NCBI GenBank assembly: GCA_039621445.1
Contig: CP154954.1
Location: 13,014,716-13,078,715, forward strand
Length of the DNA: 64,000 nt
DNA from: Euglena gracilis
Taxonomy: Eukaryota > Euglenida > Euglenophyceae > Euglenales
Direction: 5' to 3'
The notes below the pieces were generated by a model. That model was not told the origin of the DNA. It saw only the letters and a list, made by a program, of their open reading frames with translations, and searched no databases. The translations under genes were made by a program, and so were the position numbers. How positions within the stretch are numbered: the first letter of the stretch is position 1; each line of letters opens with the position of its first letter. Of the stretch, positions 43,549 to 54,724 are shown piece by piece.

Positions 43549-43755
43549 GCCCCCCCATCCGGGCGCTTGCCCCCCCCGGCCCGGGCACTTGGCCCCCCTC
43601 CTCCTTACATGCAAACTTGGCCTCCCTAAAGTTGGCCCTAGGCCTTTTGTACACGGCCGCCAAAACTCTTAAAATGCAAGTTTGGCCCCCCTAAGGTTGG
43701 TCCCCTCGCCTTACCTTCAATCATGGCACGGGCCAAGTGCCCGGGGGGGGGGAGT
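43549..43755. mobile_element. S-family insertion S1
   Basis: Absent from copy A, where CACCT is followed directly by ATGAAATGACTGG (16,206). Contains a perfect 16-bp inverted pair CCCGGGCACTTGGCCC (43,580-43,595) and GGGCCAAGTGCCCGGG (43,730-43,745), outer C and G runs, and AAGTTTGGCCCCCCTAAGGT. A target duplication is not clear. Confidence 0.65.
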
Positions 43756-44326
43756 ATGAAATGACTGGGCAGGACAGGGTAACTAAAGGGCGTGACTGGC
43801 TTTGATGACAGTCATAGGTGGGGTTCCGTGCGTAGGCTCATTCCGTGACCCAAGAGGGAAACGTCAACGAATGAATTGTCCACAAAAAGGGGGAAGGGGA
43901 GTGGCAGGGGTCAGTGGAGCAGGATGTGGGGAAGGTCTGGCTGGTGCTGGCTGGAGACCCGGCCCGCTTCAGCGGAGAAAGATGGGCAAAAAAAAGAACT
44001 AAGCCCTCATAAATCCTGCTTTTGACCGCTTATTTCCCAAGTTTCAAAAGGAAAACCACCCAGCCCAGCGAGCCCCATTTTTTTTCCGGCCCCAGGAGGG
44101 GGGTCGGAAGTTTGGCTGGGAGCTGCTCCATGGGAGGGATCAAGACGTCATTCTCACAAGCCATGCCATATGGTTGCGAACATTTGGCGCCTCCACAGGC
44201 AAATGTTACCCCCACCCCCCCGACACCCCTATGCCCCCATCCCCACATCCCTCACCGAAGGCCATTGTGGTTCCATTATTTTTCTGAGCGAAATGGCAAA
44301 ATGATTGAAATTTTGGCTGTGCACAG

Positions 44327-44745
44327 ACAGCATTCTCCCAAAAAAGGTCACTGGAATCGTGGGAATTCGCCTGCGACACGTCCCACGGGCGGGCTCCCTC
44401 CAGCACATTTGATGGTTCAGCGAGGTCAAGCCAACTTCCCCGCAAGGGTCGTCGGGGCCGATTCAGCCCGGAGTCCATCCTACGGCAGGCTGGGAAGGAG
44501 AATTCATTCAACCAGCCAACACTTTTTTCCCAGTCGGGGAAACCAGAGCAGGTCCTTTACTCACCTTTGAGCGTGTTATCAGTTGTTTCATCAACAACTG
44601 ACTTTTTTGCAATTATTTGGGAGCCATAATGTGTGCTCGTCTTCTTCATCTTCCGCTGGGCATACCCTGTGGGGTGGTTCCACTTTTCACTTTCAGGATT
44701 TGTACTGGAACACCTCGAAACATGTGTAAACGTGAGGAAGTGTTT
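44327..44745. other. Inverted interval relative to copy A
   Basis: Comprises the reverse complement of 18,425-18,655 followed by that of 16,870-17,065. From 44,755 on, copy B again matches 18,660 on in direct orientation. The order shows one inversion of a longer interval; copy A later or earlier gained the 17.1-18.4 kb insertion between the two parts. Confidence 0.8.
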
Positions 44746-45539
44746 TGTTTTCTTGAGCACCCCAAAGGTTCTTGTTCCAATACTCGGGAAGTCGTCAGTT
44801 GTATGAACCGGTGTTTCCCCATGGAAAGGTAATTGCAAGCAACAGAGTTATGTGAAGAAAATCTTGGAAAGGCCGCCATGGAGGCCTTTCAAACCCACCA
44901 CGTGGGAACGTGTTTTCGGCCATGGTGTGCCAGAGCTGAAACACAAAGAAGTTCATGGAGATGGCATTTTGCCCCCGCCCGGCACCGTGTCGTTATCCGT
45001 GTCGGGTGTGCCCCAGAACGGCTCGTGCAACAGGTTGACGCTAAAAAAGAAGTAAAACAATTTGGAATATGACAAAAAAAAGTCACCAAAAATAAGAACA
45101 ACGACAAAAAAATAACTCAAATGAACAGACAGAAATATGTAGATAGAACGGCATTGTGCAAACCATAAAAATATGACATAATTGAAATAATATAACAAAG
45201 TTAAGCAAAATAAAAATAAATAAAGTAGAACAGGCAGTACCTGGGAGCATAATTTGTGTTGCATCTTCTTTGAAGTTCTGGGCGCACCCCATTCTTGTCG
45301 GCTGGTTCCACTTTTCACATTAAGGACCACCTCCAATTGTCTAGCACATTTGGAATTGTGTGTGAATCTGAAGCAGTATTTTCTGACGGATCCCAAAGGG
45401 GAGTCCAGCCCTCCGCTCATCCGCTGCAAAGGTGCTGGCTGGACCCCCCCCCCGCCCTTTTTCAGCTGAAAGATTAAGGTAGTAACACCCACCCCCAAAA
45501 CACCCGCTTTTGACCATGTTTTGGCCTCCTGAGGTGGTC

Positions 45540-45830
45540 AGACAGATGCCCCAAAGGAGTGGGGGTGTCGGTTTGTCTCTCCTCCTCCGCCGCGGGGCCC
45601 ACACAGTCGGACACCCCCTCGTTTGGTGCGGGGCCCCGGTGCATGCGCCAGCCCCTCGCTCGCCCCCGCAGGCGTGCTGCATTCCGCCTCGGTCGCCTCC
45701 ATCCACAGGATGGGACGCACCGCTGGTTTGCCCAGGCGTGGGGATGCCATTTTCCAGAAATAGACCACCGAAGCTGAGGACCAGCCTCGGTCCGTGTCGC
45801 GGATTTGGTCTCCCCTTCTTGACCCTGGGT
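45540..45830. other. GC-rich conserved block, copy B of 19,150-19,445
   Basis: See the copy A entry. Here the plus frame after GGGATGCCATTTTCCAG meets a stop (AAATAG), while minus frames remain open with MEATEAE and TPAGASEGL. Confidence 0.35.
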
Positions 45831-46042
45831 TTCACCTCGCATTTTTCCTTTTGACAATCAACAGGAAGATGGAGGTGTGCATTGTTCGTTTGTTACCTAT
45901 TCGACCACAGAGTCCCCCCCACCAGGCTTAGGGTTAGGACAGTTTATTGCAATATAATTTGCGGTTACAAGACGCTGTTCTTCAAACTCGCTTTTGTGTT
46001 GGTTGTTTATTTTGGCAAGGTTTTGTTCTGTGTGTGTGTGTG

Positions 46043-46086
46043 TGTGTAGGTGGGTGGGTGGGTGGGTGGGTGGGTGGGTGGGTGCG
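46043..46086. repeat. (TGGG)n tract, possible G-quadruplex
   Basis: Nine or ten GGTGGGTG units on the plus strand directly after a (TG)n tract. Such a sequence can form a G-quadruplex in single strands. Confidence 0.85.
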
Positions 46087-46599
46087 TCGTTTTTGAGAAG
46101 TTTGCTTAAACATGATTTCCATTCAATAGAATTTCCTGATTTGGGACCCAATTTTCAGCCAAAACCTTGTTATGTTTCTTTGTTGTTGTTTTTTGCTAAA
46201 TTTTTTTGCCAGAAATCGAAATTTTCAAATCCTTCTGTTCCCGATAATACCCCCCCCCCTTTGTCGTTGACACGGCGTGTCGTTGGCACACCCCCCGTGT
46301 CAACGACACTTTTCTGGAACATTGGCATGCCAACGACAAGGGGGGGGGAGGTACAAACGTTCTATGTCTTGACGATTTCATAAACAGGACTTTTCTTTAT
46401 GTGGCTCTAACGTTCAGTCTGGAACCAAATTTCTGTATAATTTCCTAACTGACGCATCTCGTTTCTACAACAATTCATGTCATTTTGTAAATTTCCTGCT
46501 GCCCAAATCCCCACCCCAATGGGAAGGGACGGAAGTGCTTCTTTTGCATTTCCAACTCAAGCGAATTTGTACTGTTTGATTTTTTTTGCAAATGAAAAT

Positions 46600-46835
46600 G
46601 TTGGAAATGTCGCGTTTGGCGTCCCGTTCTCCGCCGCCGCTGTCGGTCCACCCTGGCGGTCTCTCCCTCCCGCCGTCGTGCCTCTGCCACTTAGCCGGGA
46701 CACTCCCCCCACTGGTCTTTACCGCCAGTGCTGACTGCACCTCCAGCTCGCCGGGCCTTCCACACTCGCTCAGCCACCGCGCTTCGCGCATTGTCGGGTG
46801 ACAAAGAGACCTTTCCTCCCCTGGACTGACCCCGC
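46600..46835. other. GC-rich conserved block, copy B of 20,200-20,425
   Basis: Shares the HPGGLSLPPSCLCHLAGTLP translation, then is one base longer than copy A, so the C-terminal frame differs. Confidence 0.35.
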
Positions 46836-47126
46836 ATCGAAAGGCATGCAGGACAACCGTTCACACGTGTCTCTCTTTTGCTCTTTTCCAAGAGGAGGCA
46901 TTATTATTTTAATCCATTTTTTTCCTCGAGATTTTAAGGAGTTTTCAGGCATTCCAAGGTTTTTTAAGGAGCTATTTTCTGCCCTTTCAGCTGTTTCCCC
47001 GCTAATAAAATACAACCCCAGAAGGACAAAATACATGTTTATGGGCGCAAATGCGTGCACAAACAAAATTATGTTGGTGCGCGCATTTGCATCCATAAAC
47101 ACGTTTTTTACCTTCAAGGTTGGGCT

Positions 47127-47273
47127 CAGGGTTTGATATAAGCAGGGCGTACATGGTTTAGGTGGGGGGGTGTCCCCCCACCCCCCCCCCTCCTGGCTGC
47201 TATGCTCCTATGCTCCTGGCCCGCAGGGGGGTCCGGACCACCCCCCCCCCACCTGTCCTTATATCGAACCCTG
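47127..47273. mobile_element. hAT-like miniature element W2
   Basis: A 147-bp element with ends CAGGGTTTGATATAAG and TTATATCGAACCCTG and a perfect 8-bp duplication GTTGGGCT (47,119-47,126 and 47,274-47,281). Its interior, with GTACATGGTTTAGGTGGGG and CCCGCAGGGGGGTCCGGACC, matches both ends of the longer element at 17,644-18,085. Confidence 0.85.
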
Positions 47274-47639
47274 GTTGGGCTTCTTCTTCCGGGTTCTTTG
47301 CAATCAAACTGGTTGTGCAGGTCCCGGGTATAAGTTGGGTGGGAGACACCCGTCCCTTTCTTCCCCTCTGAGCATCCCTTGCCAAACACCCAGTAAACCC
47401 ACCAAATTATGTTTCTGGATAGTGGCTGGTCCGCGCCGTCACAGCCCATTTGTCACGCCGTTTATCGACAGTGTCAGTTCATGAAGTCAGGTCAGTTCAG
47501 TGAGGTGTGTTTGGGTTGTTTGTTAAAGCGCGGGGAGGAGGTGCGGGGGTGTGTGGGTGTGGTATGATCAAGCTGGCGGGAACAACTGTCACACTGTTTG
47601 TCAACAGTGTAGTTCATTGGCGCTAAACCATGCTCAAAC

Positions 47640-48850
47640 AAAACATTGGCTTGTGCGCGCAAATGCACGCACCAACAGAAGTTGTTCTGAATGGTCGAAA
47701 TGGTATGACAAAACAAACGACAGTATCATGGTTCAGGTGCACTAAAGCACGCATCATGCTGTTGGGGGGCACGAATGCGCAAATGAACCTCATACAGAAA
47801 TTCCAGAATTTCAAAGGTTGCGCATTTGCGCATTTGCGCACACCAACGACGTGACACGCGCTTTAGAGCAAACGAACCACCTATGTAGGAATAAAAAATT
47901 TGGCCCTGCAATAACCCACCGTCTCTGGCTTCTGAAGGTGTTCAACCTCGACGACCGCACCGTCTCCTCCAACTCCTTGTATTTTGGGGGCCATTTCTCC
48001 TCTACTCACAGGTCCCAGGAAAGGTTGAGATAGAGGATCTGAAGATAACGGAGCACGCCCACCGGCACGTTGCCCCACAACTGGTGTGAGACGGGGCGAT
48101 GGGTGCCAGCCCTGAAAGCCCGTCTTTTGGGTTAAAGTTCAACCTCTACCACTCGATTGGTTGCATGAGATTGCATGAGATCGGTGGGATTTTCCCAGCA
48201 CAAATCATGCACAGAAACTGGTGTGTTTTACGTTTTACAGGAGAAAAAACGAGGAGTGGTGGAGAATACCGGAAACTGATGCCGGCCCAACCCGTCCCGG
48301 GAATTTCAAGTACCAAAATTTGAATTCTTGTAATTCAGTATTATTACAGAAAAAACGTCTGACAGTAACAGGTCGTTTGCACGTCACCAATTTGTTACGC
48401 TTATCTGCCAAACGGATGACGCCAAAACGACCGACTGTGCGGGGAAGCAGTGCAAATGTTCACACGTAAGGCAGGCAAATTTTCGCCCGTCAGATGCCGT
48501 GTTCAAGTGAACATTACACAACACCTCTCACCACAAAATTCATCACGTAAAAGTGATGCAATTCAAGGGTTGGCGTGCCGAATTGCGTTCGCCAGCTGTC
48601 ACCGACGAGGAGATGGTATCGCACAACCGATGAGTGTCATGGTCCTCATCAGTGTGCTTTTCCATGGACATGCTATTCGTTTCCACCCATGCATAAACCA
48701 TCTACATACCAGTTTCCCCAAGAGGTTGGTGCGCGCATTTGCGCACACAAACAAAATTTGTTTGTTGCCTCATTTGCGCCCACAAACATGTCATTTCAAC
48801 GTCAACGTTTTGTGCTGTGTGCGCGCAAATGCGCCCACAAACACACATCA
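47640..48850. repeat. Cluster of GCGCAAATGCGC-type inverted motifs
   Basis: Short palindromic motifs such as GTGCGCGCATTTGCGCACAC occur near 47,076, 47,652, 47,772, 47,817, 48,728 and 48,820, often next to ACAAAC or ACCAAC. Others lie at 26,172, 27,712, 27,790 and 62,476-62,625. They are too short and varied to be one simple satellite. Confidence 0.55.
48010..48111 (-). CDS. Candidate leucine-rich-repeat exon
   Basis: On the minus strand an acceptor CTTTCAG is followed by 102 bases and a consensus donor GTGAGTAG. The frame reads AGTHRPVSHQLWGNVPVGVL, RYLQILYLNLSWD. LWGNVPVGVLRYLQILYLN fits the plant-type LRR pattern LxGxVPxxLxxLxxLxLxxN, and one LRR per exon with one codon-phase at both sides is typical of such genes. 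It lies in a B-specific stretch with no copy A partner. Neighbouring minus sequence gives further short protein-like frames (for example KELEETVRSSRLNTFRSQRR downstream), but I could not join them with confidence. Confidence 0.5.
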
Positions 48851-50074
48851 CTTGCGTGACAGCTGGGCTGACGTAGTCTGTAGTACGTGATGTAATAAGG
48901 CTCCGCGTTTCTTTACAAGCGGCTGTAGTACCCAAGCCAGTTCAGTCAGCACATCAGCACCAGTACCAATTGTCATAACAGCGGGTGTGTGCTTCTCACC
49001 TGTTTGGCATACAAGAACACCAGTCTCACCCTCCGCCCTCTTTGCGTCACTCGGCAAGTAACTTGCATACAAAACCACCCGGAGTTTGCAACCCTTCAAC
49101 ATAGGGTCGCAACTGTTCATAAGCCGTTCTCTGTGAGTCAGGTTACAGGGTTCCATATTTTTTGCAGAATTTGTAAATTTCCGCAAATGCGCGGATTTCA
49201 AAAGAAAAAACCCTTAAGTGCGAATTCGGCCGCCTAAGTGGCTCGTTTTTAGGGAGATTTTGTGGTTCGATTTTTGTTTGGTCGGAGAGAATTCTGCCAG
49301 TCCAAAATTTTAAGGCATTATGAGGCATTTTAAGAGATTTTAAGCCCTGAAATATAAACAACCAGTCATTTATATTTGTTTTTCCAAAAGGTTGCCTGTG
49401 TCAGGGACGCATTTCCCAAAATATTGCCATGTTTTGAACGGGGCTGTTTCCCTTGCTAGTTTTGGGGAGCGTGCCTCTCCACTGAACCACCCCCCCCCAC
49501 TCTCCCCCCCCTCCTCCATACATGCATGCTTGCCCCAAAATTGGACCCTCGGCTATAAGTTGTGCTTTTCGCACCGTATTTTAACATTTTGGCTTTTTCT
49601 GTGCAAAATTCTCAACATTCATCCCCCGGCCTTCCCTTCATTTGTGCCCGGGCAAAGCGCCGGGTGGGGGTGCGAATAAAACACTTCAATTTTGACAAGA
49701 GGGGAGTGTATCTCTTTACAGCTCTCAGCCTGGCCATGATTCAGGAGGTATATGCAAGTTGAATAATTTGCATTTTTTGCATAATCCAAAATCTTAAATT
49801 TTTGCATTTTTTTGCATCATAATACACAATTGCATATTAACAGTAATTTGCATAGTGACACATAAGTGGATGCAATTGGGCAAACCAGCCACGTTATTTT
49901 ACAAATTCACATCACGTTTTTTTTTGGTGTGGCGGTTTTTTCGGTGTTCATTCATTTTTTTGAGAGTATTGTGCTTTTTTGTGTGTGTCCTGACAGAGTA
50001 AAGTGCAAATATATATATTTGCGCACATCAATCACCCAAAGCTGCCAGCAATGTTCGTGGGGACAGGGTCTAGC

Positions 50075-52087
50075 CAGGGGCAGGGAGATATTCCAGTCCG
50101 GAATCAACCAGAATAAACCGGAATAGCGAAAACCGGAATAAACCGGAATAAACTGGAATAACCGGAATAAAAGTGCCAGCCAATGGCTTGAAAATTCTGC
50201 AAGGCACAAAGACAATGAAGGTGAAGTTTGATATATTTTTAGGTTTCAAAATCGCGAGGGCAACAAAGCAGCGCAAGCGTAGCACAGTCGACACGTGATA
50301 TCAGGAGCACACCTTCATTTTGCCTGTTTTTACCCCTAGTTGAATGTATTTTTTGTTTGGATTTTATCCCCACTTGTGGAGCTGCACTTAGTGAATGTTT
50401 GTCCCTGAGTTCTTTTTAAAGGGACATGAACTAGGACAACATCAACGCCGATTTTTGGGGGCAGGCATACCATTGGACAAAGTGAATCATCTTTCAAACA
50501 GGGGGTAATAACACTCTTAGGCGGCCTAACTCGCATTTAAGGTTTTGATATTTGCATTGCGCTTAAGCGCAACGTTGCATTCTTTTCGAAACCCTGCGGT
50601 GAAACCCACCCTTTTGGCCCTCGGGTTCTGTGGGGGGCCCTCCACGGTGGCACGTACATCATTTGCGGTTATTCTGACCCAGGAAACAGGCCTTTTTTGT
50701 GTTTTTAAGCCTGTGATCCATTTTGAAAAAGGTTCAAAATCCAGGTTTGAACGCCTGGACACGTGAACAGCAACACTGGCCTGATGCGCACTTTTTGAAA
50801 GTGTAAAATTGCGTCGATGCGAAATCTTGCAAAAAGGTTCTGTTATCGAACACCGAGGTGTGAGACAGTCCGAATTAGTGTCTCCCTACCCCCAGGGCTT
50901 GTGGACGAAAATAACGACTTGGATCTCTACAGTGTACAGGCACAGGGCTCCCCAGGCCCAGTGTGCATAACCCCAAAGCGCCAGGTACTGAAACAAGGGA
51001 ACTCCATTGTGCAGTTGCACCATGGCAGAAAAGATTTTTTCATTACAAAAGTGAAAAACATTGCGCTTTGGCGGAACGTTTTTTTTTTTTTGCATTTCCA
51101 AATGTGGGGAATCGCAATCAGGCTGTATTTTAGTCGGGTGCCGACCCCACCCCGCGCGGGGTGGGTGCCTGACTGGGCAGGCACTCCAAGGCACTCCCGA
51201 TCCGACCCCCCCCCAGGGGGGGGTAGGGCACACGGCCAAAAGTACCCTAGCACAAGAGCCAAAAATGGCTTATTTTCAAAGGAACGTGCCTGGGCACAGG
51301 CCATCCGACCCCGGGGGGGGGGGGGGTAGTGCCTGCCTGGGCAGGCACTCATAGGCACTCCAGACCCCCCCCGGGGTTGGTAAAAAACTGCCTGATCGCA
51401 ATAATAACAAAATATGCGTCAATGTGTGTTTTCATTGTGTGTTCGCAAGGAAAACACGCTCATGTAGAATGAAATTTTATAAGTTATATTGCGCCACGGC
51501 GCAACAGAAATACAATTTTTTCCTTCAAAATTTGCATGGCTGTTGCGCCGAAGCGGACACCTCAGCAGGTAAACCTTCATGGACAGATTGCAGAGCCTAA
51601 AACAGCAACAAAACGGACCAAAAGTCACCTGGCCTGTGTAGCACCATCTGGAGAACACAGTCAAGGCTTCTAAAATGAGGGAGACACAGCAGGGCCTAAG
51701 ACACCCAGCGTTGTCCCTTCCTGTTTCCTTCCTGTTTTTGGGAAGGAAACAGATAGCGGTGCCAGGGACCCGCCTCAAGAGAAAACCCCGAGCACCAATT
51801 TTCATTGTTTGTCCTGGAAAGGCCGGGGTCTGCTGTGGTGTGCAAACCCGCATCACCGCAAAGTGACCACTTGGCGGGGTGGGGCAACCAAAGAATGCAT
51901 CTCTATTCTTGAAGCCCGGGTGAGTGCCTCGGCCCAATTGTATTTCAAATAATACTAAGTCCATTCAGACAGAAATTGACCGGAATAAACCGGAATAAAT
52001 CCCGGAATAACCCGGAATAACCCGGAATAAATTGGAATAAACCCCCGGAATAAAAATTTCGGTTGACCGGAATATCTCCCTGCCCCT
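50075..52087. mobile_element. hAT-like 2-kb element H
   Basis: Ends CAGGGGCAGGGAGATATTCC and GGAATATCTCCCTGCCCCT are inverted copies. GGTCTAGC is duplicated on both sides (50,067-50,074 and 52,088-52,095), and copy A is uninterrupted at the equivalent point (about 22,110). Subterminal ACCGGAATAA-type units are clustered at both ends (50,100-50,170 and 51,978-52,070), resembling transposase-binding repeats. Inside are a K1-like segment (from 50,517) and the nested element at 51,119. No transposase frame is recognised, so it is probably non-autonomous. Confidence 0.85.
51119..51394. mobile_element. hAT-like non-autonomous element V nested in H
   Basis: A 276-bp element with ends CAGGCTGTATTTTAG and GGTAAAAAACTGCCTG and a perfect 8-bp duplication ATCGCAAT (51,111-51,118 and 51,395-51,402). 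Inside, GTGCCTGNCTGGGCAGGCAC-type palindromes flank C/G runs. It inserted into element H after H arrived or was carried with it. Confidence 0.85.
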
Positions 52088-52464
52088 GGTCTAGCACCAG
52101 AGGAAAACGGGAAATAATACCACAGTTTCATCACATTCATTTTCCTGCTCCAAACACACTGAAGTTCTTGGTTGGCTGTAAATTGGTCAGTGTGCTCAAC
52201 TGCACACATCGTCCATATATGCAAGTGCACACACCGACATCATTTTTGCTGTTTTGTGGGTGTCAAGAGATTGAAAATTGGTGGTATTGTAATAGACAAT
52301 GTATAAGACATAGACAGCCAATGAACTCAACTGGTAACTGGTGGCAGTTCTCCTGCGTCTTCTTCACCTCATCAACCACCAGTTGCAGATTTCTCTAACA
52401 GCCTATTTGTACCTATTTTATGTGTTGAATGTTAGAAACCCTTCAACGCAATCTGCGGACAGAC

Positions 52465-52567
52465 CCGGCAAAAATAAGTTCGTGTGCCAGACACCAAAAG
52501 GGACATACAACTATGTAATGATGAAAGGTTGTACAAACAACAACAGGTATTTTTGGGCTCGCCGTTA
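52465..52567 (+). CDS. Candidate exon VCQTPKGTYNYV, copy B
   Basis: Plus frame reads RPGKNKFVCQTPKGTYNYVM, MKGCTNNNRYFWARRYL. The copy A partner (22,768-22,845, minus strand) aligns without indels: four differences are silent, seven replace residues, several conservatively (I/M, D/N). It is more protein-like than either alternative frame. The orientation is opposite to copy A. A weak resemblance to FLYWCH-type fingers is not supported by the spacing of metal ligands. Confidence 0.5.
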
Positions 52568-52892
52568 TTTATCTAATTTAATAATCTAATTCAAATATTA
52601 TGTAACTCTTCTTAACATGTGCGCACACCATCACAAAATTTTGATATAATTTTTGTTTTGGAGGGCTGGGCTCAGGTTTTTGAGCTGTCTGTGACACACC
52701 ATCTCTTTTTTCATTGATGTCCACAAGCGTCCAGCGGTGACAGCTGGGAGAATGGCGCAAATTTTGAAAGTTTGAATGTCGCAGAGGTGACATTTGACAG
52801 GGAAATTTGGGTCCGGGCCCAAATGCGGGGGGTCCAACCCCCTCCCCTCTGTCAACAACTGGGCCCTCCGCCCCCGGGAAGTCAAAGGCTGC

Positions 52893-52955
52893 CACACACA
52901 CACAGACACACACACACACACACACACACAACACACACACACACACACACACACA
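52893..52955. repeat. (CA)n microsatellite left of element X2
   Basis: ACAC tract broken by AACA. A second tract (53,420-53,505) lies just beyond the other end of the element, suggesting insertion into one longer tract. Confidence 0.9.
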
Positions 52956-53403
52956 CAGGGATTTTCTTAAGGACCCCCCGGGGGGGGGGTCCAGCCTCCG
53001 GCTGGCAAAAGGCTGCTGGCTGGAAATGAGCTGCTGGCTGGACCCCCCCCCCGGGGGGGATGGAGGGGGGTCTGGAGCTGGCTGGGCTGGGCTGGGTCGA
53101 TCAAAACCAAAATTTTCTAACATTTTTTTTGCTGTTTTCGACATTTTGATGGATGGATCTGGATCAAGGCCGTGATGGAGGAAGCTGTAATGAGGGGAAA
53201 ATATGCGGGGATAGGTGAGCTTGGCAGCCCAGTTGGCTGGCCAGCCTGCGGCCGGCTGGCCCGGCCTCCAGGACCCAATCACCCGACCCCCCCCGGGGGG
53301 GGGGGGCCTCCCAGCCCCAATTTGGGCTGCTGTCTGGATTTGAGCTGCTGGCTGGCTGGACCCCCCCCAGGGGGATGGGGTGTCCTCCGGCTTAAGAAAA
53401 CCC
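52956..53403. mobile_element. hAT-like non-autonomous element X2
   Basis: Begins CAGGGATTTTCTTAAGGACC and ends CCGGCTTAAGAAAACCC. Homologous over its length to the reverse complement of 36,535-36,951 (shared GTCCAGCCTCCGGCTGGCAA, GGCTGCTGGCTGGAAATGAG, TTTTCGACATTTTGA, GGGATAGGTGAGC). The target duplication cannot be judged within (CA)n. Long Pro/Gly frames across it are artefacts. Confidence 0.7.
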
Positions 53404-53419
53404 ACAACCACACAACCAC

Positions 53420-53449
53420 ATACACACACACACACACACGAACACACAC

Positions 53450-53505
<56 letters not shown>
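53420..53505. repeat. (CA)n microsatellite right of element X2
   Basis: Pure CA tract of about 40 units with two interruptions at its left side. Confidence 0.95.
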
Positions 53506-53508
<3 letters not shown>

Positions 53509-53619
53509 CCTGGTACTCACAACCCCTCCCTTTCCTGGATGACAACTGCCAGCAGGTGGTTGTCTGGGGGGTGGTTGACATGTCCACCTCTTTGGCAGGG
53601 CGTCTTGTTCTTGAAACCT

Positions 53620-53745
53620 GCCGATGACCGCCAGCAAAGCCACCGCGCTGCGGCCGCCCCAGCCCGCCGACCTCGAAGTCTGCCTGAAGGGCCCAGCTGC
53701 CAAGCGGGCCGCGACCAAAGGGGCCCGGGTTGGGTCCGCCGCCTA
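53620..53745 (-). pseudogene. Gene fragment VAARLAAGPFRQTSRSAGWG, copy B
   Basis: Partner of 22,905-23,020. The minus frame has one added Thr codon and silent plus conservative changes. The plus strand is also open (from ATG 53,624: MTASKATALRPPQPADLEV, then KGPAAKRAAT) with similar conservation, so direction is uncertain. Minus is preferred because copy A joins it to the CQTPK segment in one frame. Confidence 0.35.
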
Positions 53746-54279
53746 AACTCCCCAGGAGCAACCTCCACGTGCCAGCATCGCATTTCTCGGGTACTTCCAG
53801 GCATTTTTTTTTAACCCCAGTGAACTACGAAGTTAAGTTATGAGCATTTTTGCGGGTCATTTGGTTTGCATTAATTTGACAACATAATATTTCTCCCCAA
53901 ATCTTCAACCTTTCCACCTCCAGGAATCAACGACGGGGGGGACTGTCAGTTAAATTGAATTCCCCCCCAAGATTGTGACCCCTCCCCGAGCTCTTTTGGC
54001 ACCGCTCTTCATCCTCCGCACCCATCAGCGGGAGCACACACCGACCAGCAGCAGGGGACTCACTTGTGCTTGTTGGGAGACGGTTGGGGCTTGTTTTTAT
54101 GGCCCCTCGATGGTCCACCTCACCACCGTCCAACGTCTTCGGCATTTGCCCCCTCGTCCACCGACCACTTCTTCACGTTGCAGGTCAGGGGTACATATGA
54201 CCCTGGTCAGGGGTTGTTGGCCCCGGTCGGTGGGCATGGGGGGGGTACACTTATTATTATCCATCCCCAAAAAGGATTA

Positions 54280-54498
54280 TCAACCCCTTTTTTCTGGAAC
54301 CGAGGAATGAAGGCAAATGGTGGATTCCCCACGCACCGGAAGCACGTCCCCCTCATTGTTGTCTCCAATCGTCCACCCTTCCAGCAATGTTTGTGTCAAA
54401 TATTTGGGGCCGACACACCTTTCTAGGTTTATCAACTCGGAGTACAAAATCGTCAGCATCTTTGGGAGTCTCCTGCTCGTAAACCCCCCTCTCTCCAA
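54280..54498 (-). CDS. Candidate exon, minus strand, family unknown
   Basis: The minus frame has LPKMLTILYSELINLERCVG, PKYLTQTLLEGWTIGDNNEG, DVLPVRGESTICLHSSVPEK and ends at 54,280. Upstream, ACTCTTGGAGAGAG is shared with the end of the fragment at 27,300, where the corresponding frame is different. Protein-like composition, no recognised domain. An alternative frame with ETPKDADDFVLRVDKPRK between AG and GTGTGT is also possible. Confidence 0.35.
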   Translation of the reverse strand: MERGGFTSRRLPKMLTILYSELINLERCVGPKYLTQTLLEGWTIGDNNEGDVLPVRGESTICLHSSVPEKRG

Positions 54499-54724
54499 GA
54501 GTCACGCCACCTCCCAGATACCTGGTTGTTGGGTCACAGTTAGGGGATAGGGTTTGGATTCGAATTTGGAAATGTTTGGGTTTGGTGCATTCGGAACTGG
54601 ATTGGGATAGTGTTAGAATTTGAACGTTGAGGATAGGGATAGTGTTCAGGTGGGCACAGGGCCACGTCGATGAACAGGATTAAAAGGTCGGCTGTTTGTT
54701 CTGAGAACGTTGGATTGAAGTGAT

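Larger units (their letters stand above)
36030..54720. repeat. Segmental duplication, copy B
   Basis: Second copy of the unit at 1-25,780. Copy-specific insertions recognised by comparison with copy A are 36,535-36,951, 38,394-38,797, 40,242-40,702, 40,751-40,878, 40,995-42,675, 43,549-43,755, 47,000-49,215 (mixed) and 50,075-52,087. Four intervals are inverted relative to A or its sub-copies. Confidence 0.85.

Noticed and set aside
52578-53504. 308-codon minus-strand open frame
   Set aside because: It runs through (CA)n tracts and the transposon X2. The predicted protein is Cys/Val and Pro/Gly low complexity.
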